64,000 nt of DNA from Neptunitalea lumnitzerae (GTDB lineage: Bacteria; Bacteroidota; Bacteroidia; Flavobacteriales; Flavobacteriaceae): contig NZ_BRVO01000003.1 in the NCBI RefSeq assembly GCF_027924185.1, positions 459,968-523,967 of the forward strand, given 5' to 3'. Below are positions 44,334 through 53,320 of the stretch, piece by piece. Position numbers and translations under genes: made by a program. Below the pieces are notes generated by a model. It saw only the letters and a list, made by a program, of their open reading frames with translations, had not been told where the DNA came from and did no database searches. Numbering within the stretch: position 1 is the stretch's first letter; every line of letters starts with the position of its first letter.

Positions 44334-45515
44334 ATGTGGAAGCTTAAAACAAACAAAAGAAAATTATTAAAGTACAGAGGAGAGAAATGCCTTAACTGCA
44401 ATTACTCATTAAACAAAACCGACAGGTATTGCCCTAAATGCTCTCAATTAAACTCTACTAAAAGAATAACGCTAATTGATTTATTTAGAGATTTCTTTGA
44501 TGTTATTTTCTCTTACGATTCTAAGTTTAGAAAAACCACATGGACCTTAATTAGATACCCAGGGAAAGCCACTAAAGAATATACCTCTGGAAAAAAAGCA
44601 TCCTATTCAAACCCGTTTAGGTTTTTCTTAAGCATGTCTTTTATCTATATAATCATCTTGCTATTAACCTTTGACTTATCACAGGTAGACGAGTTTGCAC
44701 AAGAAAAATTTTCTGAAAAATATTTACAAGAAACAGCACATAGAGCCGACAGTATTCAACAAATTGTAAGAGACTCATTAGACATAATTGCACCAGAACT
44801 AAAAGACACTACCAAAATAAGCGCTCCTTTTTCAGCAATAAAATTAGTAAGCAACAGAGGACAAAAAGAAAAAAAAGAAATTAACAAAGATTCTATCCAC
44901 TTTTTTAGTGCTAAAAAATACTTTGATTCACTTGCTACTACAAACCTAAGTTTCACTGACATTACTGATTACAAATCAGATGTTTTTAAATATGGAATTG
45001 AAAAGCAAAACATGCGTTCCTATTCACATTTATTAGAAGAAATGAAAATAGAAGACACTTGGGAAAATCAAATATCTTATAAATTAGGACTTAATTATTA
45101 CAAGATAAAAACAACCCCAAGCCTCTATTTATCTTTCATTATTAGTAAGCTCCCGTTCTTAGTATTTTTCACCATTCCGTTTCTCGCATTTTTTATATGG
45201 CTGGTATACCAGAAAAAAACTTTCTACTATATGGATCATATGGTGTTTTGTTATCAAACACTCACTATCTTAATATTTTCCGTATTGTTATGGACGGTCT
45301 CAGTATTTTTCACAGGAGGAGGTATTTTATCCTCTTCAATTTTTTTGGTTATTTTTATTTACAACTTGATTTATCTGTATCTAGCCATGAGACGATTCTA
45401 TGGGCAAGGCCGATTAAAAACTTTTGTTAAATACATTTATATACATACTATTTTTAGTATATTAGCCATAATAGCAACAATCATTTTTTCAATTATCAGT
45501 TTCATTCTTTATTAA
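44334..45515 (+). CDS. DUF3667 family membrane protein with N-terminal zinc ribbon
   Basis: 393 residues. Cys19, Cys22, Cys33 and Cys36 (EKCLNCNYSLNKTDRYCPKC) form a zinc-ribbon-like element, then DFFDVIFSYDSKFRKTTWTLIRYPGKATKEYTSGKKASYSNPFRFFLSMSFIYIIILLLTF gives the DUF3667 signature and a first membrane helix. A polar region of about 150 residues is followed by about four membrane helices in the C-terminal third. Function is not established. ApaG starts 2 bp after the stop, so the two are cotranscribed. Confidence 0.85.
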   Translation: MWKLKTNKRKLLKYRGEKCLNCNYSLNKTDRYCPKCSQLNSTKRITLIDLFRDFFDVIFSYDSKFRKTTWTLIRYPGKATKEYTSGKKASYSNPFRFFLSMSFIYIIILLLTFDLSQVDEFAQEKFSEKYLQETAHRADSIQQIVRDSLDIIAPELKDTTKISAPFSAIKLVSNRGQKEKKEINKDSIHFFSAKKYFDSLATTNLSFTDITDYKSDVFKYGIEKQNMRSYSHLLEEMKIEDTWENQISYKLGLNYYKIKTTPSLYLSFIISKLPFLVFFTIPFLAFFIWLVYQKKTFYYMDHMVFCYQTLTILIFSVLLWTVSVFFTGGGILSSSIFLVIFIYNLIYLYLAMRRFYGQGRLKTFVKYIYIHTIFSILAIIATIIFSIISFILY

Positions 45516-45517
45516 TC

Positions 45518-45904
45518 ATGGTAACACAAGTAACCAGAGGTATCAAAATTACAGTAAGTACATCTTTCGAGGGCACTTTCTTTAAAAACTACAAAATGCA
45601 CTACGCATTTGGGTACTGGATTACTATTAAAAACCAGGGTAAAGATGCTGTGCAATTACTTTCTAGACATTGGGATATTATAGACTCTCTAAATGACATG
45701 GAAATTGTAGACGGTGAAGGTGTAGTTGGAAAAAAACCAGTTATAAAACCAGGTGAATCTTACACCTACAATTCAGGTTGCTTGCTTGCTTCACCTATCG
45801 GAGCCATGAAAGGTCATTTTAATATGATCAATTTCACAACCACTAAAAAGTTTCACGTAATTGTACCTACATTTAAGCTAAATGCTCCTTTTGCTATTAA
45901 TTAG
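45518..45904 (+). CDS. apaG: ApaG (CorD) family protein
   Basis: 128 residues. The whole protein is the FN3-like ApaG domain: VTRGIKITVSTSFEGTFFK, HYAFGYWITIKNQGKDAVQLLSRHWDIIDSLNDMEIVDGEGVVGKKPVIKPGESYTYNSGCLLASPIGAMKGHFNM. Family members have been linked to Co2+/Mg2+ resistance and to ligand binding, but the molecular role is unsettled. It is coupled to the DUF3667 membrane protein by a 2-bp gap. Confidence 0.93.
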   Translation: MVTQVTRGIKITVSTSFEGTFFKNYKMHYAFGYWITIKNQGKDAVQLLSRHWDIIDSLNDMEIVDGEGVVGKKPVIKPGESYTYNSGCLLASPIGAMKGHFNMINFTTTKKFHVIVPTFKLNAPFAIN

Positions 45905-45972
45905 TTAACAACCTCTTTATAACATTAAGATTATTCTAACGCATTTAAAATTAGAAATCGTTTATAAAATTA

Positions 45973-45980
45973 TACATTTG
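45973..45980 (+). promoter_or_regulatory. -7 element TACATTTG before pruA
   Basis: A perfect TAnnTTTG match 37 bp before the pruA ATG; the -33 box is unclear. Confidence 0.4.
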
Positions 45981-46017
45981 CCATATAGCATTTAATAATT
46001 TTAAAACGATATCGAAA

Positions 46018-47646
46018 ATGGGAAAAGGTTTTTTTCAAGTTCCAGTTGCGGTTAATGAGCCAATTAAATCGTACGCTCCCGGGACTCCTGAAAGGGCAAC
46101 AGTTTTAGAACAATACAAAGCATACTATGGTAGCACCGTAGATATTCCTTTATATATTGGAGGCGAAGAAATTAAAACGGGCAATACTCGTAACATTACC
46201 CCTCCACACGATCACCAACACGTAGTTGGTTCTTACCACTTAGCAGAACAATCTCACGTAGAAAAAGCAATTAGCACTGCTTTAGAAGCCAAAGAAAAAT
46301 GGGCTGCTATGCCATGGGAACAAAGAGCTGCTATCTTTTTAAAAGCCGCAGAACTTATTTCTGGACCATACAGAGATAAAATGAACGCTGCTACTATGAT
46401 TGCACAATCAAAAAATATTTTCCAAGCTGAGATTGATTCGGCATGTGAAATTATAGACTTCTTACGTTTTAATGTTCAGTACATGGCAGAGATTTACGAA
46501 GATCAACCAGAATCTGACAAAGGTATTTGGAACCGAGTAGAACACCGCCCATTAGAAGGTTTTGTTTACGCTGTTACTCCATTTAACTTTACTGCTATTG
46601 CTGGTAACTTACCAGCCAGTGCCGCTTTAATGGGTAACGTAGTGGTTTGGAAACCTAGTGATAGCCAAATTTTTTCTGCTAAAGTAATTGTAGACGTATT
46701 TAAAGAAGCAGGTGTACCAGATGGTGTTATAAACGTTGTATATGGTGACCCTGCTATGATTACAGATACTGTATTAGCTAGCCCTGATTTTGCAGGTATC
46801 CATTTTACAGGTTCTACCACTGTATTTAAAAATATCTGGACTAAAATTGGTGCTAATATCAACACGTACAAAACCTACCCTAGAATTGTAGGTGAAACTG
46901 GAGGTAAAGATTTTATTGTTGCACACCCAAGCGCTATTGAACAACAAGTAGCAACCGCTATTTCTAGAGGTGCATTTGAGTTCCAAGGTCAAAAATGTAG
47001 TGCTGCTTCTAGAGTTTACTTACCAAAATCTAAAGCAGATGCAATTTTAGAGTTAGTGAAAAAAGATATTGACTCTTTCAAAATGGGATCTCCTGAAGAC
47101 ATGAGTAACTTTATTACAGCAGTTATTCACGAAGCCTCTTTTGACAAATTAGCTAAGTATATAGACCAAGCTAAAGAAGACGCTGATGCTGAAATTATTG
47201 CTGGTGGTACCTATGACAAGTCTAAAGGATACTTTGTACAACCTACCGTTATTTTAACTACCAACCCAAAATATACTACTATGGAAACTGAATTATTTGG
47301 TCCTGTAGTAACAGTATATGCTTATGATGATGAGAAATGGGAAGAAACCTTAAAACTTGTAGACGAAACTTCTGAGTACGCACTTACCGGAGCTGTATTT
47401 TCTCAAGATAGATATGCTTTAACGCAAGCAACTACCGTTTTACAAAATGCTGCTGGTAACTTCTACGTTAACGACAAACCAACTGGTGCTGTAGTAGGAC
47501 AACAACCATTTGGTGGAGCTCGTGGATCTGGAACAAATGACAAAGCTGGTTCTAAACTTAACTTATACCGTTGGGTTTCTCCAAGACTTATTAAAGAAAC
47601 CTTTGTTTCTCCAACAGACTACAGATATCCATTTTTAGGAGAATAA
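46018..47646 (+). CDS. pruA: L-glutamate gamma-semialdehyde dehydrogenase (1-pyrroline-5-carboxylate dehydrogenase)
   Basis: 542 residues. Oxidises the proline and ornithine breakdown intermediate to glutamate with NAD+. It has the aldehyde dehydrogenase fold with FTGSTTVFKNIW at the NAD site, the general-base motif RIVGETGGKDF, the catalytic cysteine in FEFQGQKCSAASRVY, and MVTELFGPV-type METELFGPVVTVY. The length and HRPLEGFVYAVTPFNFTAIAGNLP segment match the monofunctional P5C dehydrogenase group. No proline dehydrogenase gene is adjacent. A terminator follows. Confidence 0.95.
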   Translation: MGKGFFQVPVAVNEPIKSYAPGTPERATVLEQYKAYYGSTVDIPLYIGGEEIKTGNTRNITPPHDHQHVVGSYHLAEQSHVEKAISTALEAKEKWAAMPWEQRAAIFLKAAELISGPYRDKMNAATMIAQSKNIFQAEIDSACEIIDFLRFNVQYMAEIYEDQPESDKGIWNRVEHRPLEGFVYAVTPFNFTAIAGNLPASAALMGNVVVWKPSDSQIFSAKVIVDVFKEAGVPDGVINVVYGDPAMITDTVLASPDFAGIHFTGSTTVFKNIWTKIGANINTYKTYPRIVGETGGKDFIVAHPSAIEQQVATAISRGAFEFQGQKCSAASRVYLPKSKADAILELVKKDIDSFKMGSPEDMSNFITAVIHEASFDKLAKYIDQAKEDADAEIIAGGTYDKSKGYFVQPTVILTTNPKYTTMETELFGPVVTVYAYDDEKWEETLKLVDETSEYALTGAVFSQDRYALTQATTVLQNAAGNFYVNDKPTGAVVGQQPFGGARGSGTNDKAGSKLNLYRWVSPRLIKETFVSPTDYRYPFLGE

Positions 47647-47665
47647 AAAATTTATCTATATAACT

Positions 47666-47692
47666 AAAAAGGTGCTCAATGAGCACCTTTTT
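47666..47692. terminator. Bidirectional terminator between pruA and the barrel gene
   Basis: A 10-bp perfect stem (47668-47677 with 47681-47690) and a 3-nt loop, with an A-run before and a T-run after, serves both convergent genes. Confidence 0.88.
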
Positions 47693-48552
47693 TAATGTAT
47701 AATATATTGTAAACCTATCGTCATTCCGTTGATGCTTACATCACCTAGCATATTGTGGTGCCAACCTACAAAAGGAGATACTCTTTTAAAATAATACTTA
47801 GCCTCTGCCTGAAATTCATCTACACTATTGGTGTTTATAAAACTCTGTTTCCACAGCAACCTAAAACTAACCGGTCTTACAGGAAAAACATCTACCCCTA
47901 ATTGATACGCAAAACCACCTGTGTCTACACCAGACCCAACATAGGTGTAACCAGCGCCCCACCACCCTGTAACATACTTAGTACGCACCCGGTAATAATC
48001 TGCCATAATACTAAACATAGTTAATTGCGCTCTCTCATCAATCACATCTTCGTAGAAGCTAGTGTAAGTAGCATCTACCCCTACCAAATAAACAGGTCTA
48101 TAATCTAGCTTAGCTTTATATCCGTTTACAGAACTTCCAGTAAAATAATTTGCCTGACCTCGCAAATCAGACAATTTAAAGTCATATAAATGGTTTGTTA
48201 TAAATGTGGTATCGTTATCGGTTTCCTCCCAGCCTGCATATTCACCAGGAGAACCATCATGGTAAGGATATAAATTAAACTCCGTTCTTTCAGCTCCTCC
48301 TATCAACACACCTACAGTAGCGTAGGTTGCGCCCACAAAAATTGCTTCAAACAACTCTCCACTTATTCCACTTGAACTTCCACTACTACTGCTATTGGTA
48401 GCAGTACTACTTTGCGGATGATCTTTTACATAATCATCAAGTGTATTGTAATTTGGAGTATCTAAACTAGCTTTAGCTTTGTTTACTTTTCCTTTTTGCG
48501 CCGAGGTTATCAAAACACAAAAACTAAAAAGTGCTGTAAAAAATAATTTCAT
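47692..48552 (-). CDS. Outer membrane beta-barrel protein of unknown function
   Basis: 286 residues. The signal peptide is MKLFFTALFSFCVLITSAQ. A serine-rich linker (STATNSSSSGSSSGISGELFEA) is followed by alternating amphipathic strands (YKAKLDYRPVYLVGVDATYTSFYED; YYRVRTKYVTGWWGAGYTYVGSG; FPVRPVSFRLLWKQSFI; VSINGMTIGLQYIIH). It probably forms an outer membrane barrel. No enzyme motif. It converges on pruA and shares its terminator. The family is not recognised beyond the fold type. Confidence 0.75.
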   Translation of the reverse strand: MKLFFTALFSFCVLITSAQKGKVNKAKASLDTPNYNTLDDYVKDHPQSSTATNSSSSGSSSGISGELFEAIFVGATYATVGVLIGGAERTEFNLYPYHDGSPGEYAGWEETDNDTTFITNHLYDFKLSDLRGQANYFTGSSVNGYKAKLDYRPVYLVGVDATYTSFYEDVIDERAQLTMFSIMADYYRVRTKYVTGWWGAGYTYVGSGVDTGGFAYQLGVDVFPVRPVSFRLLWKQSFINTNSVDEFQAEAKYYFKRVSPFVGWHHNMLGDVSINGMTIGLQYIIH

Positions 48553-48628
48553 TGGTAGGTTGTAAAAGTTGTATTACAAACTACCTCAAAAAGTATTCCT
48601 TTTCCAAAAAAATAATTAATTTTCTTAC

Positions 48629-49258
48629 TTACTTTTTATATTTCATAGGTAAGTAAACAACCTTTTTAGTTTCAAAAAAGTCTTCTACAAAATAATCGGG
48701 TAAGTCAAACAACTGTACATTTTGGTAAATAGCCAACTCTTCAGACAAGTCTCCACCTTTCAAATACAGAATTCCGTTTTTAAAATCGTGCACAGAATCT
48801 TTCTTAACTTTGTTACGCACCCATTTCACAAAATCGGGCATATTAGTTACCGCTCTACTCACAATAAAATCAAACTCTTGTTTTACCTTTTCTGCTCTTC
48901 CATGCTCCGCAATAACATTAGTTAACCCAATAGCTTCTGCTACCGCGTTTACCACTTTAATCTTTTTACCAATAGCATCAATTAAATAAAACTGAGTTTC
49001 AGGAAATAATATAGCCAACGGAATCCCAGGAAAACCTCCACCTGTTCCAACATCCATCACATGAGAACCTGGTTTAAAACGCTGCACTTTAGCTATACCT
49101 AGCGCATGCAACACATGACGTATGTAAAGCTCGTCGATATCTTTTCTAGAAATCACGTTAATTTTAGAATTCCAATCTTTATAAAGATTTTCTAATTGCG
49201 CAAACTGTTTTATCTGTATATCAGTAAGTTCCGGAAAGTACTTTAAAATAATATCCAT
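48629..49258 (-). CDS. rsmG: 16S rRNA (guanine(527)-N(7))-methyltransferase RsmG
   Basis: 209 residues. Methylates G527 of 16S rRNA. NLYKDWNSKINVISRKDIDELYIRHVLHAL is the conserved N-terminus, VMDVGTGGGFPGIPLAILFPETQFYLID the SAM-binding motif I and II, and VSRAVTNMPDFVKWV a further signature. No signal peptide. Transcribed alone, with a -7 box at 49285-49292. Confidence 0.96.
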   Translation of the reverse strand: MDIILKYFPELTDIQIKQFAQLENLYKDWNSKINVISRKDIDELYIRHVLHALGIAKVQRFKPGSHVMDVGTGGGFPGIPLAILFPETQFYLIDAIGKKIKVVNAVAEAIGLTNVIAEHGRAEKVKQEFDFIVSRAVTNMPDFVKWVRNKVKKDSVHDFKNGILYLKGGDLSEELAIYQNVQLFDLPDYFVEDFFETKKVVYLPMKYKK

Positions 49259-49284
49259 ATACCTTTAAATGGGTCAATTTTTAA

Positions 49285-49292
49285 CAAAAGTA
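49285..49292 (-). promoter_or_regulatory. -7 element TACTTTTG for rsmG
   Basis: A perfect TAnnTTTG match on the minus strand 27 bp before the rsmG ATG. The -33 box is unclear. Confidence 0.4.
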
Positions 49293-49348
49293 ATTAAAAT
49301 CAAATAGATATTTAAGCTGAAAATTGATACCCTACAAAATAGAATTGT

Positions 49349-49356
49349 TACTTTTG
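49349..49356 (+). promoter_or_regulatory. -7 element TACTTTTG for the desaturase gene
   Basis: A perfect TAnnTTTG match 61 bp before the ATG at 49417. A TTG at 49324-49326 has a spacing of 22, slightly long. Confidence 0.4.
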
Positions 49357-49416
49357 TATTTTGAAAATATATTATATCGTTATGGTATATAATTTCAAAA
49401 TATACAGAAAAAGCTA

Positions 49417-50520
49417 ATGAATTCAGTAAAAACCATACGTTTTTCAAGAAAAGATCCTCAGAAATTCTTCAAGACTCTGAATAGTAGAATCAATAATTAT
49501 TTTCTTGAAAATAACATTAAAAAAACAGGAAACTGGAAATTATACCTGAAAACGGTTATTATGTTCTCCATTTTTCTAACACCTTACTTTCTTATTCTTA
49601 CTATTGACATGAACCAGTGGTTACAATTATTGCTTACTATAGTAATTGGTATTGGTATGGCAGGTGTAGGAATGAATGTAATGCACGACGGAAACCATGG
49701 CTCTTATTCTTCTAAGCAATGGATTAATAAAGCTATGGGAGCAAGTATTTACATACTTGCCGGTAACGTATACAACTGGAAAGTACAACACAATGTACTG
49801 CACCACACGTACACCAACATACACGGCCATGATGAAGATTTAGATGCAGGCCGTATTATCAGATTTACAGAACATGCCAAATGGCAAAGATTCCATAGAT
49901 TTCAGCACTTATACTCTATTTTGTTATACGGATTATTAACTCTTAATTGGGCTATTACTACCGACATTAGACAAATGCGCCGCTATATAAAAAGAAAATT
50001 ATCTTACGGAGAGTTTAAAAGTCCTGTAGAACAATGGAGCATTTTGGTAATTACTAAAATTATTTATGTGAGCATTTGGATTGTGATACCTATGGTATTT
50101 TTAGACATTGCTTGGTGGAAAGTGCTTATAGGATTTTTTGCTATGCACTATACCGCAGGTTTAATTTTAAGTGTAGTTTTTCAATTGGCACACGTAGTAG
50201 AGGATGTAGAAACACCGTTACCTGAAGAAAACGGAACCCTGAAAAACACTTGGGCTATTCACCAATTGTTCACTACTACCAATTTCTCTACTAAAAATAA
50301 GATTGTAAATTGGTTTACCGGTGGTTTAAACCATCAGGTTGAACATCATATTTTCCCAAATATTAGTCATATCCATTATACAAAAATTGCTAAAATTGTA
50401 AAGGAAACGGCGCAAGAGTTTAATTTGCCATACAATGAGTATGACACTACTAGAAAAGCAATTATATCACATTTTAAACATTTAAAGGAATTGGGTAAAA
50501 AACCATCCTTACAAGCATAA
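49417..50520 (+). CDS. Membrane fatty acid desaturase (acyl-CoA/acyl-lipid desaturase)
   Basis: 367 residues. Three histidine boxes bind the di-iron centre: HDGNH (90-94), HNVLHH (125-130) and HQVEHH (306-311). The third box starts with Gln-Val-Glu-His-His as in front-end type desaturases, but there is no cytochrome b5 domain. About four membrane helices lie around residues 45-85 and 205-260. It introduces a double bond into fatty acyl chains and may adjust membrane fluidity at low temperature. The regiochemistry cannot be read from sequence. An aminotransferase gene follows after 28 bp, perhaps cotranscribed. Confidence 0.93.
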   Translation: MNSVKTIRFSRKDPQKFFKTLNSRINNYFLENNIKKTGNWKLYLKTVIMFSIFLTPYFLILTIDMNQWLQLLLTIVIGIGMAGVGMNVMHDGNHGSYSSKQWINKAMGASIYILAGNVYNWKVQHNVLHHTYTNIHGHDEDLDAGRIIRFTEHAKWQRFHRFQHLYSILLYGLLTLNWAITTDIRQMRRYIKRKLSYGEFKSPVEQWSILVITKIIYVSIWIVIPMVFLDIAWWKVLIGFFAMHYTAGLILSVVFQLAHVVEDVETPLPEENGTLKNTWAIHQLFTTTNFSTKNKIVNWFTGGLNHQVEHHIFPNISHIHYTKIAKIVKETAQEFNLPYNEYDTTRKAIISHFKHLKELGKKPSLQA

Positions 50521-50548
50521 TTTTAAAAACGTTTAGTAAACTATAGAA

Positions 50549-51739
50549 ATGAATCAGCACTTATCTGAAAGAGTTTTGAACATGGCAACCTCAGCAACAC
50601 TTGCCATGGCAGCTAAAGCCAGAGAGCTTAGAGCAGAAGGAAAAGATATTATTGGATTAAGTTTAGGAGAGCCTGACTTTAATATTCCCGATTTCATTAA
50701 GGATGCAGCAAAAGAAGCTATTGACCAAAATTATAGTAGCTACTCTCCTGTTGATGGATACGGAGATTTAAAACAAGCAATTGTAAATAAATTTAAAAGA
50801 GACAATGGTTTAACATACGGTTTAAACCAAATTTTAGTTTCTACCGGAGCTAAGCAATCTTTAGCAAACTTAGCGTTAGCAATGATTAACGAAGGTGACG
50901 AGGTTATTCTTCCTGCTCCTTACTGGGTAAGTTATAGTGACATTGTAAAACTTTGCGGAGGTGTACCTGTTGAAGTAGCTACTACTATAGACACTGATTT
51001 TAAAATGACTGCAGCACAACTAGAAGCAGCTATTACACCAAAAACTAAAATGATGTGGTTCAGTTCTCCTTGTAACCCAAGTGGATCTGTATATAGTAAA
51101 GAAGAATTAGAATCTTTAGCAGCCGTATTAAACAATCACCCTGATATTTATATTGTTTCAGATGAAATTTACGAGCATATTAACTTTACTGAAACAGGAC
51201 ACACAAGCATTGCTAGCATAGAAGGTATGTTTGACAGAACCATTACAGTAAACGGTGTTTCTAAAGCATTTGCTATGACAGGATGGAGAATTGGTTACAT
51301 TGGTGCTCCTGAAGCCATAGTGAAAGCATGCACTAAAATTCAAGGTCAGATGACAAGTGGTGCCAATGCAATTGCACAAAGAGCTACCATTGCAGCGCTT
51401 GAAGCTCCTGTAAGTGAAATTAAATTCATGATTGATAAATTTCACGAAAGAAGAGATTTAGTTTTAGGTCTTTTAGGAGAAATTGAAGGTTTTAAATTAA
51501 ACGTACCAGAAGGTGCTTTTTATGTATTCCCTAACATTTCTCACTTCTTCGGAAAAACACTAAAAGGCAAAACAATTGAAAATGCTTCAGATTTTTCATT
51601 GTACTTATTAGAAGAAGCTAACGTAGCAACAGTTACAGGTGAAGCTTTTGGTAACCCAGACTGTATAAGAATTTCATATGCTGCTTCAGAAGCGGAATTA
51701 AAAGAAGCTATCAAAAGAATTAAAGAAGCATTAGCATAA
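50549..51739 (+). CDS. Aspartate aminotransferase-type PLP enzyme (class I/II)
   Basis: 396 residues. Transfers amino groups between aspartate or related amino acids and 2-oxoglutarate, using pyridoxal phosphate. The PLP lysine lies in VNGVSKAFAMTGWRIGYIGAP, the aspartate that contacts the pyridine ring in YIVSDEIYEHI, and the C-terminal arginine region in PDCIRISYAASEAELKEA. The N-terminus LSERVLNMATSATLAMAAKARELRAEGKDIIGLSLGEPDF is that of the Igamma subgroup. It lies after the desaturase; a strong terminator follows. Confidence 0.93.
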   Translation: MNQHLSERVLNMATSATLAMAAKARELRAEGKDIIGLSLGEPDFNIPDFIKDAAKEAIDQNYSSYSPVDGYGDLKQAIVNKFKRDNGLTYGLNQILVSTGAKQSLANLALAMINEGDEVILPAPYWVSYSDIVKLCGGVPVEVATTIDTDFKMTAAQLEAAITPKTKMMWFSSPCNPSGSVYSKEELESLAAVLNNHPDIYIVSDEIYEHINFTETGHTSIASIEGMFDRTITVNGVSKAFAMTGWRIGYIGAPEAIVKACTKIQGQMTSGANAIAQRATIAALEAPVSEIKFMIDKFHERRDLVLGLLGEIEGFKLNVPEGAFYVFPNISHFFGKTLKGKTIENASDFSLYLLEEANVATVTGEAFGNPDCIRISYAASEAELKEAIKRIKEALA

Positions 51740-51765
51740 GCTACATGCCATAAACATATTTACAG

Positions 51766-51792
51766 AAGCTGCTCACAAGAGCAGCTTTTTTT
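51766..51792 (+). terminator. Terminator after the aminotransferase gene
   Basis: A 9-bp perfect stem (AAGCTGCTC, 51766-51774, with GAGCAGCTT, 51779-51787) and a 4-nt loop is followed by a T-run. Confidence 0.9.
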
Positions 51793-51844
51793 GTACGTTC
51801 TTCTAAAATAATTGAAGTTCTAATTCGTTTCATAAATCATTATG

Positions 51845-51852
51845 TATCTTTG
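51845..51852 (+). promoter_or_regulatory. -7 element TATCTTTG before menG
   Basis: A perfect TAnnTTTG match 20 bp before the ATG at 51873. The -33 box is unclear. Confidence 0.45.
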
Positions 51853-51872
51853 CCCAAAATTTTTTAAGGTTC

Positions 51873-52601
51873 ATGTCTGAAAAAGTAAAACCATACAAAG
51901 AGTCTACCCTAAGCAAAAAGGAACAAGTAACTCAAATGTTTGACACCATTTCTGGTAACTATGACGGTCTAAACCGCGTAATATCGTTTGGTATTGATGT
52001 AAAATGGAGAAAAAAAGTGGTTGCATTGGTAAACGAAACGCAACCTAAAAAAATATTAGATATTGCTACAGGAACAGGAGACTTAGCAATTGCCATGGCA
52101 GCAACACAACCAGAGAAAATTGTTGGTTTAGATATTTCTCCTGGAATGCTTGAAGTAGGAAAAGAAAAAGTAGCTGAAAAGAATCTTTCAAATACTATTG
52201 AAATGATTATTGGAGATAGTGAAGACCTACCATTTTCTGATAATGAATTTGATGCTATTACTGTTGCTTACGGAGTACGAAACTTTGAAAATCTTGAAAA
52301 AGGACTTGCAGAAATTTACCGTGTTTTAAAACCTGGTGGAAGATTTGTGGTTTTAGAAACCTCTGTACCTACTAAATTCCCTTTTAAACAAGGATATAAA
52401 TTTTACTCTAAATTTATTTTACCTTCTATTGGCAAAATGTTCTCTAAAGACAAAACAGCCTACAAGTACCTATCAGAATCTGCATCTGTTTTTCCTTTTG
52501 GAGAAGAGTTCAACAATATTTTGAGAAAAATTGGGTTTATAGATGTAGAAGATAAACCTCAAACAATGGGGGTGTCTACTATTTATGTAGCGATGAAATA
52601 A
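51873..52601 (+). CDS. menG: Demethylmenaquinone methyltransferase (UbiE/MenG)
   Basis: 242 residues. The last step of menaquinone biosynthesis, methylating demethylmenaquinone with SAM. VTQMFDTISGNYDGLNRVISFGIDVKWRK, ILDIATGTGDLAIAM (motif I) and FDAITVAYGVRNFENLEKGLAEIYRVLKPGGRFVVLE are UbiE/COQ5 signatures, and the C-terminal PQTMGVSTIYVAMK fits. Bacteroidota use menaquinone, so the MenG name is preferred. The porT-like gene follows after 4 bp in the same transcript. Confidence 0.95.
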   Translation: MSEKVKPYKESTLSKKEQVTQMFDTISGNYDGLNRVISFGIDVKWRKKVVALVNETQPKKILDIATGTGDLAIAMAATQPEKIVGLDISPGMLEVGKEKVAEKNLSNTIEMIIGDSEDLPFSDNEFDAITVAYGVRNFENLEKGLAEIYRVLKPGGRFVVLETSVPTKFPFKQGYKFYSKFILPSIGKMFSKDKTAYKYLSESASVFPFGEEFNNILRKIGFIDVEDKPQTMGVSTIYVAMK

Positions 52602-52605
52602 TTTT

Positions 52606-53310
52606 ATGAAACGTATTTTCCTAACAATATTAGCATTAACTGCCGTACAAGCAGTTTTTTCTCAAAGAACACACCGAGTTGTAGAACAACTACCTAATTT
52701 TGATAAGCAACCCGTACACTGGGGTTATTTTTTAGGTTTTAATAGCTACGACTTTGTTTTTAGCTACAATGAAACGCCTCCTGGTGGAGACGATGTACTT
52801 GTAGACCCAGAGATAGGCTTTAATGTTGGGTTGGTAGGTAATTTACGTTTAAACGATTATTTTGATTTACGTTTAGAACCTGGATTATACTACACAAAAC
52901 GTACTTTAAATTATCAAAACCCTATTTTAGTAGGTGACGATGCTATTAGAGAAACCAACTCTACCTACATTCACGTTCCTTTATTACTAAAAGCTAGTGC
53001 TAAACGTTGGGGTAATGTAAAACCTTATATTGTTGGTGGTTTATCTACCTCTTTAAACTTAGGTAGTAAAGAAAAAAGTGCCGACGACAATAGCTCTGGA
53101 GTGTTTAGAATGAAAAAAAACACCTACTACTATGAAGTTGGTTTTGGTATAGACTTCTACACCCCTACCTTTAAGTTTTCACCATCTATTAGAGGTGTAT
53201 TTGCAATGTCCGATGAACTTTTAGATGACATAGACCCTAACAGCCCTTGGACAAGCAACATCAACTACATACAAACTAGAGGGGTATTTATTAACTTTAC
53301 GTTTGAATAG
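52606..53310 (+). CDS. porT: PorT-like outer membrane protein of the T9SS
   Basis: 234 residues. The signal peptide ends TAVQAVFSQ. The mature protein begins THRVVEQLPNFDKQPVHWGYFLGFNSYDFVFSYNE, a PorT-type opening, and continues as an eight-strand-like barrel (NLRLNDYFDLRLEPGLYYTKRTLNY; KPYIVGGLSTSLNLG; YYYEVGFGIDFYTPTFKFSPSIRGVFAM). PorT is required for type IX secretion; its exact role is not settled. Adjacency to menG and then to trmH and a BamA/TamA-like gene matches the order I recall in other flavobacteria. Fold is clear; PorT orthology is likely rather than proven. Confidence 0.82.
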   Translation: MKRIFLTILALTAVQAVFSQRTHRVVEQLPNFDKQPVHWGYFLGFNSYDFVFSYNETPPGGDDVLVDPEIGFNVGLVGNLRLNDYFDLRLEPGLYYTKRTLNYQNPILVGDDAIRETNSTYIHVPLLLKASAKRWGNVKPYIVGGLSTSLNLGSKEKSADDNSSGVFRMKKNTYYYEVGFGIDFYTPTFKFSPSIRGVFAMSDELLDDIDPNSPWTSNINYIQTRGVFINFTFE

Positions 53311-53320
53311 ACTTATAGAA

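Noticed and set aside
46566-46992. Overlapping 101- and 72-codon frames antisense to pruA
   Set aside because: They mirror the codon pattern of pruA and have no independent signal.
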